Shown in pieces: positions 34,695 through 43,159 of a stretch of 64,000 nucleotides of DNA. The DNA lies in NCBI RefSeq assembly GCF_017104965.1, contig NZ_JAAGPR010000004.1, positions 248,001-312,000 of the forward strand, in the 5' to 3' direction. The position numbers and the translations under genes are program-made. Each line of letters starts with the position of its first letter. Position 1 is the first letter of the stretch. The notes beneath the pieces were generated by a model that was not told the origin of the DNA, ran no database searches, and worked only from the letters and a program-made list of their open reading frames with translations. The DNA comes from Paraburkholderia sp. Ac-20340 (lineage in GTDB: Bacteria > Pseudomonadota > Gammaproteobacteria > Burkholderiales > Burkholderiaceae).

Positions 34695-35824
34695 CGGTCC
34701 CCCCCGGCATTTCATCGGGCACGCGGCGGCTCGCGCTGGGTCTCGCCGCCGTCGCGACCAGCGCATCCATCGCCATCACGTGGATGGCCGGCCGCGAGCG
34801 CGGCGGCACCGAGGCCGAACAGCTGATCTGGGTGACCGTTGGCCTGTCGCTGCTGCTCGGCGCTCATTTGATCCCGGCCATGACGCACGGTGCGCGCCAC
34901 GGAATCCGCATCGTCGCGTACGGATTGTGGGCCGCAGCCATGGTGTCGACGGGCTACACGCACGGCACGTTCTTCCTGGCGGCACAGCAGCATGCCGGCG
35001 ACGTCCGTGCGGGGCAAGTGGCGGTGCCAGGCGCTGCGCCCGCGGACCTGACCACGAGCGAGGCGATCTCGGCGCTGTTGCGTCAGCAGGCGCGCGTCGA
35101 AGGGGCGCTGAACCAGTCGACGCTGGCGAAGTGCCATGACGATTGCCGCGCGCTGGACGTGCGACGCCGAACGCTGCGCAGTCAGCTCGATTCGATCAAG
35201 GGGCAACTGGATCAGGCGCGGCGCGTCGAGCGAGACAACGACCGCACGGCCGCCGAGCGTGCCCACGCGATTGCGCGTCAGGATTCACAACGCGGCGACC
35301 CTGTATCGACGAAGTTGTCGCTCTGGCTGGGCGTGCCGGCGACGACGATCGACCTCGCCATGGCGATCTTCTTCGGCTGGCTTCTCGAAAGCATCGCGTG
35401 CTTTTCCTGGTACGTCGCCTTGTCGCGGCCCAGGCAGGAGCAGGCCCCGGCGGAACAACGCGAACCGGCGAAAGAGGCGTTTCACCTCGCAGCAGACAGT
35501 CCCGCACCGAAGCCGCTGGCGATGATCTACACCATGTCCCAGCCGGCAGCGAACGATTCCGAGCCAATGAATAATGCGGCTCAAACCCGCATCCCGCACG
35601 CAGAGACTGCGTCATCGGCAATGAGCAACAGCACGCTCATGCGCAGCGACGAGGAAGAGGAAAGGGTGCTGCGCGACGCGCTCGAATCCGGCGCTGCGAC
35701 CAACTCGATTTCGGAGATTGTGCGGCTGCTGGGATGCAGCGAGGGCCGAGCGTTGACCTTGCGTCGGCAGATTGCCGCGACCAGCCCGCAACTCTTGCTG
35801 GCGACACATCGGGCGGTCGGGTAA
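34691..35824 (+). CDS. Membrane protein of the par operon with a predicted C-terminal helix-turn-helix
   Basis: 377 residues, start overlapping the parB stop. Three N-terminal hydrophobic segments (about 12-33, 43-62, 76-98) are followed by a long charged, probably coiled-coil stretch (about 130-205; two cysteines in CHDDCRALDVRRRTLRSQL). A fourth membrane segment lies near 219-240 (TTIDLAMAIFFGWLLESIACFSWYVAL). The C-terminal 50 residues read like a helix-turn-helix (ISEIVRLLGCSEGRALTLRRQIA). I do not recognise a characterised family. Its position as the third gene after parAB suggests that it ties the partition complex or replicon DNA to the inner membrane (inference). Confidence 0.7.
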   Translation: MTVPPGISSGTRRLALGLAAVATSASIAITWMAGRERGGTEAEQLIWVTVGLSLLLGAHLIPAMTHGARHGIRIVAYGLWAAAMVSTGYTHGTFFLAAQQHAGDVRAGQVAVPGAAPADLTTSEAISALLRQQARVEGALNQSTLAKCHDDCRALDVRRRTLRSQLDSIKGQLDQARRVERDNDRTAAERAHAIARQDSQRGDPVSTKLSLWLGVPATTIDLAMAIFFGWLLESIACFSWYVALSRPRQEQAPAEQREPAKEAFHLAADSPAPKPLAMIYTMSQPAANDSEPMNNAAQTRIPHAETASSAMSNSTLMRSDEEEERVLRDALESGAATNSISEIVRLLGCSEGRALTLRRQIAATSPQLLLATHRAVG

Positions 35825-35907
35825 CAGGCGAAAACGGCAGCCTGGCAAGTTTGCAATACGAACCGGCAGCAAACGACGCCTTGCGCGCCGTCTGCCTGCC
35901 GCTCCGC

Positions 35908-37254
35908 TTACTTCGCGCCGGTCGCGGCGTTCGTCAGCAGGAAGTTCAGGAGATCGCGGTCCGTCGGCTTGCCCCAGACCTGCTCGGCGAGCCAGTTGAA
36001 GAACGCCGCCTCCGCGGCCTTCTTCGGCTTCTTGCCAGCCAACAGCTTCAACGGCGTCGCGGGCTGTTGCTCGTTGTAGCGCGAGACATAGGCGGTCTGC
36101 TCATCCGCATCGAGTTCATTGAAATAGCCCTTCGCTTCGCCAGCCCGGAACGCCTGCAGTTTCGCGAGCAACTGGTCTTCGGCCTGCTCCTGGCGCGATT
36201 CCGTGGCGACGACCTTGCGCGACGCGCTGCCTTTGGGCTCCTCGATCTGCCATCCGCCCAGCAACGCCTTGCGGAAGTACGCGCCGACGTTCTCCACGGG
36301 CTGAGCGTTCTTCTTGCTCAGGCGTTGCTCCGTGTAGTTCAGGGCCTTCTGAATGGCTTCCGCGCCGTGCTCGGCAAGCAGCTTGCGCGCCTCGGTCAGC
36401 GGAATATCCAGCTTCGTGATCGCGCCGAGCAAATCGAGATCGTCTTCCTGCAACAGCTCCGGCTTCACCTTGCCGCTGATCGTGAACTGGACTTCAGCGA
36501 TGGTGCGGCCCACCTTGAACTCCTGCAGTTCGACCTCGTGATCGGCAATGCGGTTGATCTCTTCGAGCGCCGGCAACAGCACGCGGCTCTTGAACGTCTT
36601 GTACTGCGCGTAGGAACCGCGCTTCCAGTCCATGCCTAACAGCAGGTCGCGCAAGGTATCGACGCTCAGACGCGGCGTACGGCCCACGCCTTCATACCGG
36701 ACGACGTTTTCCCACAAGGTCAGCGAATGGCCGCGCTTGAACTCGCGAGCGATACGCATATCGATGCTCGCGTAGATCCGCGGATTCATCAGGATCTCGC
36801 GGATGTTCTCGGAAAACTGGTATTTGAGGATGGACCCGGACAACTTCGCGCCGGCCACCAGACCGCTGGCGTTCCATTCCGGCTTGCCCGACAGGTGATC
36901 CCAGTTGACGACGAAGCCGACCAGCGAGTTGATCGTCGCCTTCACGTAGTCACGGTTCTTCGTGTTCAGGCCGACGTCGGAAATCAGATCGCCGACCGTG
37001 TATTCGAACCATACGCGTTCACCTTCCTTGTTCTGTTCGATCGCGTTCTTGATCAGGGCGTTGAACATCTTCGCCTGCTGCAACGAAATCGGTCCCGCCT
37101 GGGGCGCGATGTGTACAGCGGGTACAGCCTTCCGGAAAGGCTCCGGTAACTCGGGGATCTGGAAGAGGGCGATCTGAGTCGGGTCGGTTTTTGTCTCGTT
37201 CTTCTTCGGCACAGTAGCTTCAGGTCGGAAGGGCAATTCGGGGTAACAATACAC
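35908..37254 (-). CDS. repA: Replication initiator, Rep_3 family
   Basis: 448 residues from a GTG at 37254 preceded by AGGTGA; another GTG at 37212 (VPKKNETK) is possible. The two winged-helix halves of Rep_3 initiators are recognisable: the N-terminal half with ISLQQAKMFNALIKNAIEQNK and NTKNRDYVKATINSLV, then EFKRGHSLTLWENVVRYEGVGRTPRLSVDTLRDLLGM-like and YKTFKSRVLLPALEEINRIADHEVELQEFKVGR. The C-terminal extension of about 150 residues is seen in Burkholderia chromid initiators. It should bind the iterons just upstream and open the origin. It converges on the par operon. Confidence 0.9.
   Translation of the reverse strand: MYCYPELPFRPEATVPKKNETKTDPTQIALFQIPELPEPFRKAVPAVHIAPQAGPISLQQAKMFNALIKNAIEQNKEGERVWFEYTVGDLISDVGLNTKNRDYVKATINSLVGFVVNWDHLSGKPEWNASGLVAGAKLSGSILKYQFSENIREILMNPRIYASIDMRIAREFKRGHSLTLWENVVRYEGVGRTPRLSVDTLRDLLLGMDWKRGSYAQYKTFKSRVLLPALEEINRIADHEVELQEFKVGRTIAEVQFTISGKVKPELLQEDDLDLLGAITKLDIPLTEARKLLAEHGAEAIQKALNYTEQRLSKKNAQPVENVGAYFRKALLGGWQIEEPKGSASRKVVATESRQEQAEDQLLAKLQAFRAGEAKGYFNELDADEQTAYVSRYNEQQPATPLKLLAGKKPKKAAEAAFFNWLAEQVWGKPTDRDLLNFLLTNAATGAK
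37006..37024. repeat. Iteron copy inside the rep coding sequence
   Basis: GAACCATACGCGTTCACCT, identical over 19 bases to the first upstream iteron at 37312-37330, although it encodes part of the initiator (GERVWFEY on the minus strand). It is likely a true initiator-binding site within its own gene. Confidence 0.7.
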
Positions 37255-38277
37255 TGTACCGCGTTCACCTTCAACCCTGCGGAAATTACCCCGCGAAGTG
37301 CCGTTCTGAGTGAACCATACGCGTTCACCTGAAGCTTTTTATGGTGCGTCTTTCGATAAAACATCGATAAAACAAGGATTTATGAGTTAGCAAGTGCTCA
37401 CTCCTATAGCGATTCTGAACCATAGGCATTCACCCTAAGTGAGTTCCCCGTGCCTGAAAATCGCGGATCTGGCTGTCACCAGAACCATAGGCGTTCACCT
37501 GAGGCCGATTTGCATGCTCTATCGGCAGAAACAGGTGTCCGGGAACCATAGCCGTTGACCAATCATGCGAAAAGCCGGGCAAACGAACCATAGCCTTTCA
37601 CCTCAAGAACCATGGCCGTTATCCTTTGACCCTTCGTATGCCGCCCTACGGGTAGCGAGGTGTTAGAAATTAGTCAATAAAAATCAATAACATGGCGGCG
37701 TTATTGAAGGTAACACCCTGGATTTTTGCCCGAGAGCGGAGAACCATAGATTTGCACCCATAGCGCGAAGATTGGGGCCGAACGGGGTCGATCGGGCACG
37801 CGAAACAGACCGTTTTGCAGGCCCGCAAAGCCCCGCGAACCATAGCTGTTGGCCTTTGACCCATGTGCGTTGACGTATCGAACCATAGTCATTCGCCATG
37901 GAAACCATGTTCGTTAACCTATAGAACCATGCGCTTGCACCCAACGAACCATCCGCGTTGACCTTTTCCCTCTGAAAGCCAAGCCAGGTAAGGGATCTGG
38001 ATGCGTAAACTATTAAAGGGTGTAAACGTGTTAACTGAAAACACGTAAACTGCCCGTCGCTGGCAGAGAAAACGTAAACATCTGAAAACCATAGACGTTC
38101 ACCTCAAGCGCATTTCGGCGATTGAACCATAGGGATTGACCTATTAGTTCCCGCAGCGATGTCTGCAGACCATGCGCATTCACCCTTGTTACGCCATCGG
38201 CTGCGACCGGTTTCTGAGCGTGAAAGTGAACGTCGATGGGTCCATCGACGAAAGCGGATTGTCGCCGCAAACGACGC
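37255..38277. other. Iteron-based origin of replication
   Basis: About 1 kb upstream of rep without genes. It holds at least 16 copies of a 19-base repeat, consensus GAACCATAGNCRTTSACCT, starting at 37312, 37417, 37482, 37543, 37585, 37607, 37741, 37837, 37858, 37880, 37902, 37924, 37946, 38086, 38124 and 38167. Six copies from 37837 to 37964 are in tandem at 21-22-base steps, two helical turns. A half copy lies at 37258-37270 beside the rep start. A/T-rich patches (37655-37690, 38000-38060, the latter with several GTAAAC repeats) are candidates for unwinding. A 20-base near-palindrome with arms CGTCGATGG/CCATCGACG is at 38231-38250. Confidence 0.88.
37837..37964. repeat. Tandem iteron block at about 22-bp spacing
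   Basis: Six consecutive iterons with starts at 37837, 37858, 37880, 37902, 37924 and 37946. They vary at the centre but keep the GAACCAT box at the left and an ACC-type end at the right. This regular phasing is the core of the origin. Confidence 0.85.
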
Positions 38278-39078
38278 TCAGGCGAACGGCAATGGTCCTT
38301 CGAACTGGCCGATGTAGCACAGATGCGATACCGTGTTATTCCCCGCATCGCTCCAGTGATGAAGCATGAAGGCCGGTGGTTCCATCCATGAAGCGGCCTC
38401 TGCGCCCGCGTGAAGGCGCAGCGCGATCTGCGTCGTGGTGCTGGGACAGGTCACGACGGGAACCGCTCCAAGGCGCGTATGCATCGACCGGTGCACGTGT
38501 CCGGCGATGATCCTGTCGACGTGAGCGTGTTTCGCGAGAAGAGCGCTTAACGCTTCGGGCTGCCGCAGGCCGTAGAGATCGAGATAGGGTATCCCGGTCG
38601 TGAACGGAGGGTGATGCATGGCGATGATCGCCGGTCTCCCTGTGCAGGCCACAAGCTCACGCTCCAGCCAGAGCAGCGTGGCCTCGGAGAGTTCGCCGTG
38701 GTGAAATCCTGGAACCGTCGTATCCAGCGCCAAGACTCGCACCTGATCGACATCGATACCGAAGTTCAGCTCGCCTTCTCGCGGCAGCAAGGGCTGGTCG
38801 CCAAACGCACTCCGTAGGTGTGCACGATCGTCATGATTGCCCGGCATGACCGCATAGGGATGCTTCAGCGGCGCGAGCAGTTTGCGCAGCATGGCATATT
38901 CCTCGGGCTCGCCCTCGTCGGTCAGGTCGCCGGTGATCAGCACGAGTTGTGGCGCAGGGTCCAGGCGATTGAGCGTTTCGATGGCCTCCGCGAACATCGC
39001 ATTCGAGTCGACGCAATCCTGATACAGCCGCCCGCGCGGGCGGACGTGGATATCGGAAACCTGCGCGATCACGGTCAT
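38278..39078 (-). CDS. Metallophosphoesterase, CpdA-like phosphodiesterase
   Basis: 266 residues from the ATG at 39078 (MTVIAQVSDIHV). All metal motifs of class III cyclic-nucleotide phosphodiesterases are present: SDIH near residue 9, GDLTDEGEPEEY, GNHDDR, AMHHPP and GHVHRS. Such enzymes hydrolyse 3',5'-cAMP or other phosphodiesters with Fe/Mn. It lies beside the replication origin and is transcribed toward it. Linkage to replication is not implied. Frames starting further upstream lack support. Confidence 0.88.
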   Translation of the reverse strand: MTVIAQVSDIHVRPRGRLYQDCVDSNAMFAEAIETLNRLDPAPQLVLITGDLTDEGEPEEYAMLRKLLAPLKHPYAVMPGNHDDRAHLRSAFGDQPLLPREGELNFGIDVDQVRVLALDTTVPGFHHGELSEATLLWLERELVACTGRPAIIAMHHPPFTTGIPYLDLYGLRQPEALSALLAKHAHVDRIIAGHVHRSMHTRLGAVPVVTCPSTTTQIALRLHAGAEAASWMEPPAFMLHHWSDAGNNTVSHLCYIGQFEGPLPFA

Positions 39079-39346
39079 GGAAGTCCCTTTGTCGATTAAG
39101 CGGCTTTTCAAATGCCTGGTAGACATTAAGCGGCCAAAAATGGACTCGCGCCGAACGGCCATCCCAAGAGCCGATTAAAGCTCCCGCTGAGCCAGACCGA
39201 TAACTGATTTGTCGAGCCACACTGGCGACATAACAGCAACGCAACGACGACACGAAGGCCCAAAGGCGGATATCGCGCGCCTCAAACCTTCGCCATGGAC
39301 AGAACAATCAAATAAGCAAAATCAGGCCGCAGGGGAGAGGTCAGGC

Positions 39347-39691
39347 ATGAAAGTCCACGCAAGTGCGCTCACATTGCTGGGCTGGCTGGCGCAACGCGAA
39401 AGCGCGTCGGTCAGTGAAATCGTCGCGTCGGGGTTGATGAATTCGCGCGAGGCTTCGGACGTGATTCGCTATGCCATCCGCCACGGTGCGGCCGTTCGGG
39501 TGACGGCCGGCGCGCGCGGTCTGGCTCGCTATCGATCGACCGGCGCGGCGTTGCCGGAGCCGCGCGCGGGCATTGCAGCGCCGTGCTTCGAGGGCTTGCT
39601 GAGCGCCTGGGGCATCGCGCAGGAGCCGCCGCAGCTTCCGGTGCTGAACGCGCGGGTGTACCAGATCGCCGATATCGTGCAGGAAGGCTAG
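39347..39691 (+). CDS. Small predicted DNA-binding (winged-helix) protein
   Basis: 114 residues from the ATG at 39347 with a GGGGAGAGG ribosome site. Residues 5-60 look like a winged helix (TLLGWLAQRESASVSEIVASGLMNSREASDVIRYAIRHGAAVRV), followed by a basic wing (GARGLARYRS). The rest is unassigned. No named family recognised. It lies between the phosphodiesterase and the LexA-boxed gene on the replicon core. Confidence 0.62.
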   Translation: MKVHASALTLLGWLAQRESASVSEIVASGLMNSREASDVIRYAIRHGAAVRVTAGARGLARYRSTGAALPEPRAGIAAPCFEGLLSAWGIAQEPPQLPVLNARVYQIADIVQEG

Positions 39692-39753
39692 CCAGGGCGC
39701 AGGGGCCGCCCACTATCGATTGCCAGCGACACCATGCTTGCGAATGCGCAAAA

Positions 39754-39773
39754 TACTGTATAAATTAACAGTA
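39754..39773. promoter_or_regulatory. LexA (SOS) box
   Basis: TACTGTATAAATTAACAGTA: CTGT-N8-ACAG with the preferred TA flanks on both sides, a near-ideal proteobacterial LexA site. It ends 27 bases before the start of the next small gene. Confidence 0.8.
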
Positions 39774-39800
39774 TGTGCATGCATCCAGTATGGAGGTCAC

Positions 39801-40085
39801 ATGGAATCGCTTATCCGCATTGTGAATGCCGAGGATCGCGAGAATCTGGACTGGCTGATGGCGAACGTAGGCGCGGAGCGCGTGCGGGCGGCTATGCAGC
39901 GTTTGTCCGAGGGCGGGCGTCGGCCGTTTGTTTCTGCGCTGTGCCGGTATCTGGGCGCGTGGCCGCCCGTCCAGCGCCGCGCAATCGAAGGCGAGTCCAC
40001 GCACACTTCCGTGGGCGACCTGCACCTTCTGCGCATTCGGCAGTTGCTTGCGCGTAGCAAAGCCGCCAAGCCTGGCGCGGGTTGA
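39801..40085 (+). CDS. Small SOS-controlled protein of unknown function
   Basis: 94 residues from the ATG at 39801 with a GGAGG ribosome site 5 bases before it. The start is fixed by that site and by the LexA box at 39754-39773. The product is soluble, mostly helical by composition and basic at the C-terminus (LLRIRQLLARSKAAKPG). No family is recognised. DNA damage should induce it. On a low-copy replicon such a protein might act in repair, replication control or cell-division delay (inference). Confidence 0.65.
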   Translation: MESLIRIVNAEDRENLDWLMANVGAERVRAAMQRLSEGGRRPFVSALCRYLGAWPPVQRRAIEGESTHTSVGDLHLLRIRQLLARSKAAKPGAG

Positions 40086-40148
40086 TCGGCTGTCCGTGCG
40101 ACTCGCCTGGAATGCATCCCGATGCACCGTCGACCGGGCGCCGGAATC

Positions 40149-40721
40149 TCAAGACTTCCTGGCGGGAAAGAGGGAGATCAACTCAGCCGAAACGGAATTC
40201 AGAATCTGGCGCGAAAGCTTGGGATCGGAGACCGCGCGCGAGAGGCCGAGCGCACCCACATAGGCGCTGTAAATCAGCATGGCCTTCGCGCGCAGATTGC
40301 CTTCGGTGCCTTCAGGCATCTGGCTTTCGAGCAGCGCGAGGCTGCCTTCCAGACGTTCGGTGTAGACCTCGCGCGCGCCATCCGTGCTGCGCGCGGCGTC
40401 GTTGACCAGCGCCGATATTGGGCAGCCGCCGCTGACGTTATCGCGATGCTCTTCCGAGAGATACGTCTGGATGCTCTTCTTCAACGTGGGTTGCGCGGTC
40501 AGGACCGACGCTTCCATTTCCTCGCAAGCGGCCGCGATCGCCTCGACCACCAGGTCGTCGCGCGAGGCAAAGTGCTTGTAAAAGCCGCCGACGGTCATGC
40601 CGGCTTCCTTCATGATGTCGGCGACGCTGATGCCTTCCAGACCGAGTTCGCGAAAGCGGCGTGCTGCAACATCGACAATACGCTGATGCGATTCCGCTTT
40701 TTCTGCTTGGGAAGATCCCAT
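40149..40721 (-). CDS. TetR-family transcriptional regulator
   Basis: 190 residues. The N-terminal TetR helix-turn-helix is RIVDVAARRFRELGLEGISVADIMKEAGMTVGGFYKHFASRDDLV. The C-terminal ligand domain has SGGCPISALVNDAARS, similar to the TetR subgroup that includes the regulator at 50865. Its target is not evident: the gene upstream on the minus strand is another TetR regulator, and no divergent gene starts nearby. Confidence 0.88.
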   Translation of the reverse strand: MGSSQAEKAESHQRIVDVAARRFRELGLEGISVADIMKEAGMTVGGFYKHFASRDDLVVEAIAAACEEMEASVLTAQPTLKKSIQTYLSEEHRDNVSGGCPISALVNDAARSTDGAREVYTERLEGSLALLESQMPEGTEGNLRAKAMLIYSAYVGALGLSRAVSDPKLSRQILNSVSAELISLFPARKS

Positions 40722-40857
40722 GTTTCACTCCTGGACAATGATCGCTGAGGATAGCCATGATAATCCACATGGCTGTGCCCCGTAGGGGCCATCGTCCCGT
40801 CAAGGCGCGCGATTACGCTGCCTGGAAAAGTGGGCAATTCAGCGCATTGGCTTTTGC

Positions 40858-41466
40858 TCAGGCCTTCTGGGCACGGCTTTTTCGGCGATTACGGCCAGGC
40901 ACGAACGCATCGAGTAACGCGCTGGCGCAGTGGCGCGCGAAGCCGGGATCGAGCGGCAGATTGTCGAACAGCATCCGGTACATGACGGGCGCAATGACTT
41001 GATCGAGCACGTCATGCATCGCCGGAATGGGCTCGCCGCGGGCCAGCGCGCGATCGAATATCACCTGTACCTGCGCCCGCACGATATCTGCGCATTGGCA
41101 TGCTGGTCCGCTGCCGTCGGTCTCCATGGCGGCGAGCACGTCGCGGATCATTGCCCGGCCCGGCGACGAAGTCATCTCTTCCTGATACGTCTGCGCCCAT
41201 GATTCCAGGTCGCTTCTGAGCGAGCCTGTGTCGGCCGGCACGCTATCGGGGTAAAAGCGTTCGACGGCGACATCGGCAAGCAGCGATTGCAGATCGCCCC
41301 AGCGTCGATAGATCGTCGATGGCGTGACGTCGGCGCGCTGGGCGATCATCGCGACCGTGATCTCGTCGCGCGATAGCTCCGTCAGGAGCGTCTTCACCGC
41401 GTTATGCACGGATTCCTGCACTCGTGCGCTGCGCCCGCCGGGCCGCAAGCCTTCACGTACCACCAT
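40858..41466 (-). CDS. TetR-family repressor, divergent from an MFS transporter
   Basis: 202 residues with the helix-turn-helix TLLTELSRDEITVAMIAQRADVTPSTIYRRWGDLQSLLADVA and a TetR_C_16-like ligand part. It is transcribed away from the MFS gene at 41629. The 162-base gap holds an inverted pair of 16-base elements, which makes control of both genes by this repressor likely. Confidence 0.87.
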   Translation of the reverse strand: MVVREGLRPGGRSARVQESVHNAVKTLLTELSRDEITVAMIAQRADVTPSTIYRRWGDLQSLLADVAVERFYPDSVPADTGSLRSDLESWAQTYQEEMTSSPGRAMIRDVLAAMETDGSGPACQCADIVRAQVQVIFDRALARGEPIPAMHDVLDQVIAPVMYRMLFDNLPLDPGFARHCASALLDAFVPGRNRRKSRAQKA

Positions 41467-41546
41467 TGCTTTGACTCCTGCCTGTTCTCTGCCTGTTGCC
41501 GCGATCGCCGGCGCGACATGCGCCGATCGTCCGGCAGTATGCCACT

Positions 41547-41611
41547 AACGCTAAAAAGTTGCATTAAGGATCGGCTTGGGCCAGAATTCGCTAAAGCAAT
41601 TTTGTTGCGTT
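41547..41611. promoter_or_regulatory. Inverted 16-base elements between TetR and MFS genes, candidate operators
   Basis: AACGCTAAAAAGTTGC (41547-41562) and, on the other strand, AACGCAACAAAATTGC (41611-41596) agree at 13 of 16 positions and face each other across the divergent promoter region. Predicted by eye. Confidence 0.45.
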
Positions 41612-41628
41612 AACAGCCGGAGAGACCC

Positions 41629-42843
41629 ATGTCAGCAGAACAGATAACGACCCTCGCGATGCCCAGCGCCTCGCGCAAATGGCGCGCACTGTCGATTTAC
41701 GCGCTCACCGTCGCGACATTCTTCGGTGCGTCCAGCGCGCCTACGCCGCTTTATCGGCTCTATCAGGATGCGTTTGGCTTCTCGCCGGCCATGCTCACGC
41801 TGGTCTTTGCCAGCTACGCATTCAGCCTGCTGGTCGCATTGCTGACGACCGGTTCGTTGTCGGATCACATCGGAAGACGGCCCGTGATTGTGGGCAGCAT
41901 CCTGCTGGAGATCGTTGCGATGCTGGTGTTCGTCGAATCGCACAACGCCTCCATGCTGATTGCGGCGCGCGTCGTGCAGGGCTTCGCAACCGGCGCGGCA
42001 ACCAGTGCATTGGGCGCGGCCATTCTCGATGAAAGCCGCACGCTCGGGCCCCTGGTGAATGCACTCGCTTCGCTTGGCGGCATGGGCGCGGGTGCATTGG
42101 GTGCGAGCATGCTGGTCGCGTATGCACCGTGGCCCATGCAGTCGATCTTTATCGCGCTGACTGCGATGCTTTTTATCGAGGCCGCATTCGCCATTGCTCT
42201 GCCCGAAACGGTAAGCCGCGTGCCGGGCGCCATTGCAGCGCTGATTCCCCGCGTGAACATTCCGCGCGCCGCCCGTGGCGCCATGTTGCGCGTCGCGCCT
42301 GTCGATATCGCCGTATGGGCTTTAGGCGGCTTTTATCTGTCGCTGGGGCCGACGTTGGCCCGCGCGGTGATCGGTATAGCAGATGCAACGATAGGTGGCT
42401 GGGTCGTATTTGCGTTGACCATGGGCGGATTTGCCGCCATCCTGGCGCTGCGCAAACTCGCTACCGTGTACGTGTTGCGATTCGGTGCCTCGGCGCTGGT
42501 GGTGGGATTGCTCATCACGCTGGCGGGCGTCCACGCTCAAAGTGCAGGCGTCTTTTTTACGGGCACGGCCATCGCCGGAACGGGTTTTGGCGCTGCATTT
42601 CAAGGGGCATTGCGTTCGGTCATGCCGCTTGCGGAGTCACACGAACGCGCCGGGCTAATGGCCGCGTTCTATATCCTGAGCTACCTGGCATTCAGCATTC
42701 CTGCGATTCTCGCAGGGACGCTGGCGCATGTGATTGGCTTGCGTGCAACCACCGATGCCTATGGCCTTGTGCTGGTCGTGCTTTCATCGATGACGCTTGT
42801 TGCCAGTGGCGCGGGGCGAAGCGCCAGGCCCAAGCTGCAATGA
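41629..42843 (+). CDS. MFS transporter
   Basis: 404 residues with 12 predicted membrane segments and the MFS loop motif between helices 2 and 3 (GSLSDHIGRRPVIVGS). Proline/glycine-rich segments (GGMGAGALGASMLVAY) in the fifth helix are typical of drug/H+ antiporters of the 12-TM type. Control by the divergent TetR repressor points to efflux of a toxic compound. The substrate is not predictable. GGAGAGA precedes the ATG. Confidence 0.88.
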   Translation: MSAEQITTLAMPSASRKWRALSIYALTVATFFGASSAPTPLYRLYQDAFGFSPAMLTLVFASYAFSLLVALLTTGSLSDHIGRRPVIVGSILLEIVAMLVFVESHNASMLIAARVVQGFATGAATSALGAAILDESRTLGPLVNALASLGGMGAGALGASMLVAYAPWPMQSIFIALTAMLFIEAAFAIALPETVSRVPGAIAALIPRVNIPRAARGAMLRVAPVDIAVWALGGFYLSLGPTLARAVIGIADATIGGWVVFALTMGGFAAILALRKLATVYVLRFGASALVVGLLITLAGVHAQSAGVFFTGTAIAGTGFGAAFQGALRSVMPLAESHERAGLMAAFYILSYLAFSIPAILAGTLAHVIGLRATTDAYGLVLVVLSSMTLVASGAGRSARPKLQ

Positions 42844-42859
42844 TGTTCAGGCAGCGTGT

Positions 42860-43123
42860 TCAGTCCACGTTGCCTTCGCTACCCTTAGCGCTGCAGTTCT
42901 CGTTGAAAACACGTTCGGTCGAGGCCGGAAACTTTACGAGCTTATCCGCTGGCCTGCGCGGTCGCGTCACCAGTTCTCCGCCACAATTCGGGCAGATGCC
43001 GTTCAGGACCTGATCGGTGCAATCGCTGCAAAACGTGCATTCGAACGAGCAGATGCGCGCATCCGTCGAATCGGGCGGCAGGTCTTTATTGCAGCATTCG
43101 CATCCGGGGCGAAGTTGGAGCAT
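42860..43123 (-). CDS. DUF1272 zinc-ribbon-like protein
   Basis: 87 residues. The first 55 hold eight or more cysteines in a fixed pattern: GCECCNKDLPP, ICSFECTFCSDC, GICPNCGGEL. This matches the short DUF1272 family, probably a double zinc site. The C-terminal 35 residues are polar and variable. It converges on the MFS gene and probably shares a transcript with the next minus-strand gene upstream. The function is unknown. Confidence 0.82.
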   Translation of the reverse strand: MLQLRPGCECCNKDLPPDSTDARICSFECTFCSDCTDQVLNGICPNCGGELVTRPRRPADKLVKFPASTERVFNENCSAKGSEGNVD

Positions 43124-43159
43124 GATCCGTTTTCCTTTGAAAGCGTTGTTATGCGCGAT

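Noticed and set aside
37312..38185. CRISPR array
   Set aside because: The repeats are 19 bases, degenerate, with spacers of 2 to over 100 bases, no cas genes, and sit upstream of a rep gene; they are iterons.
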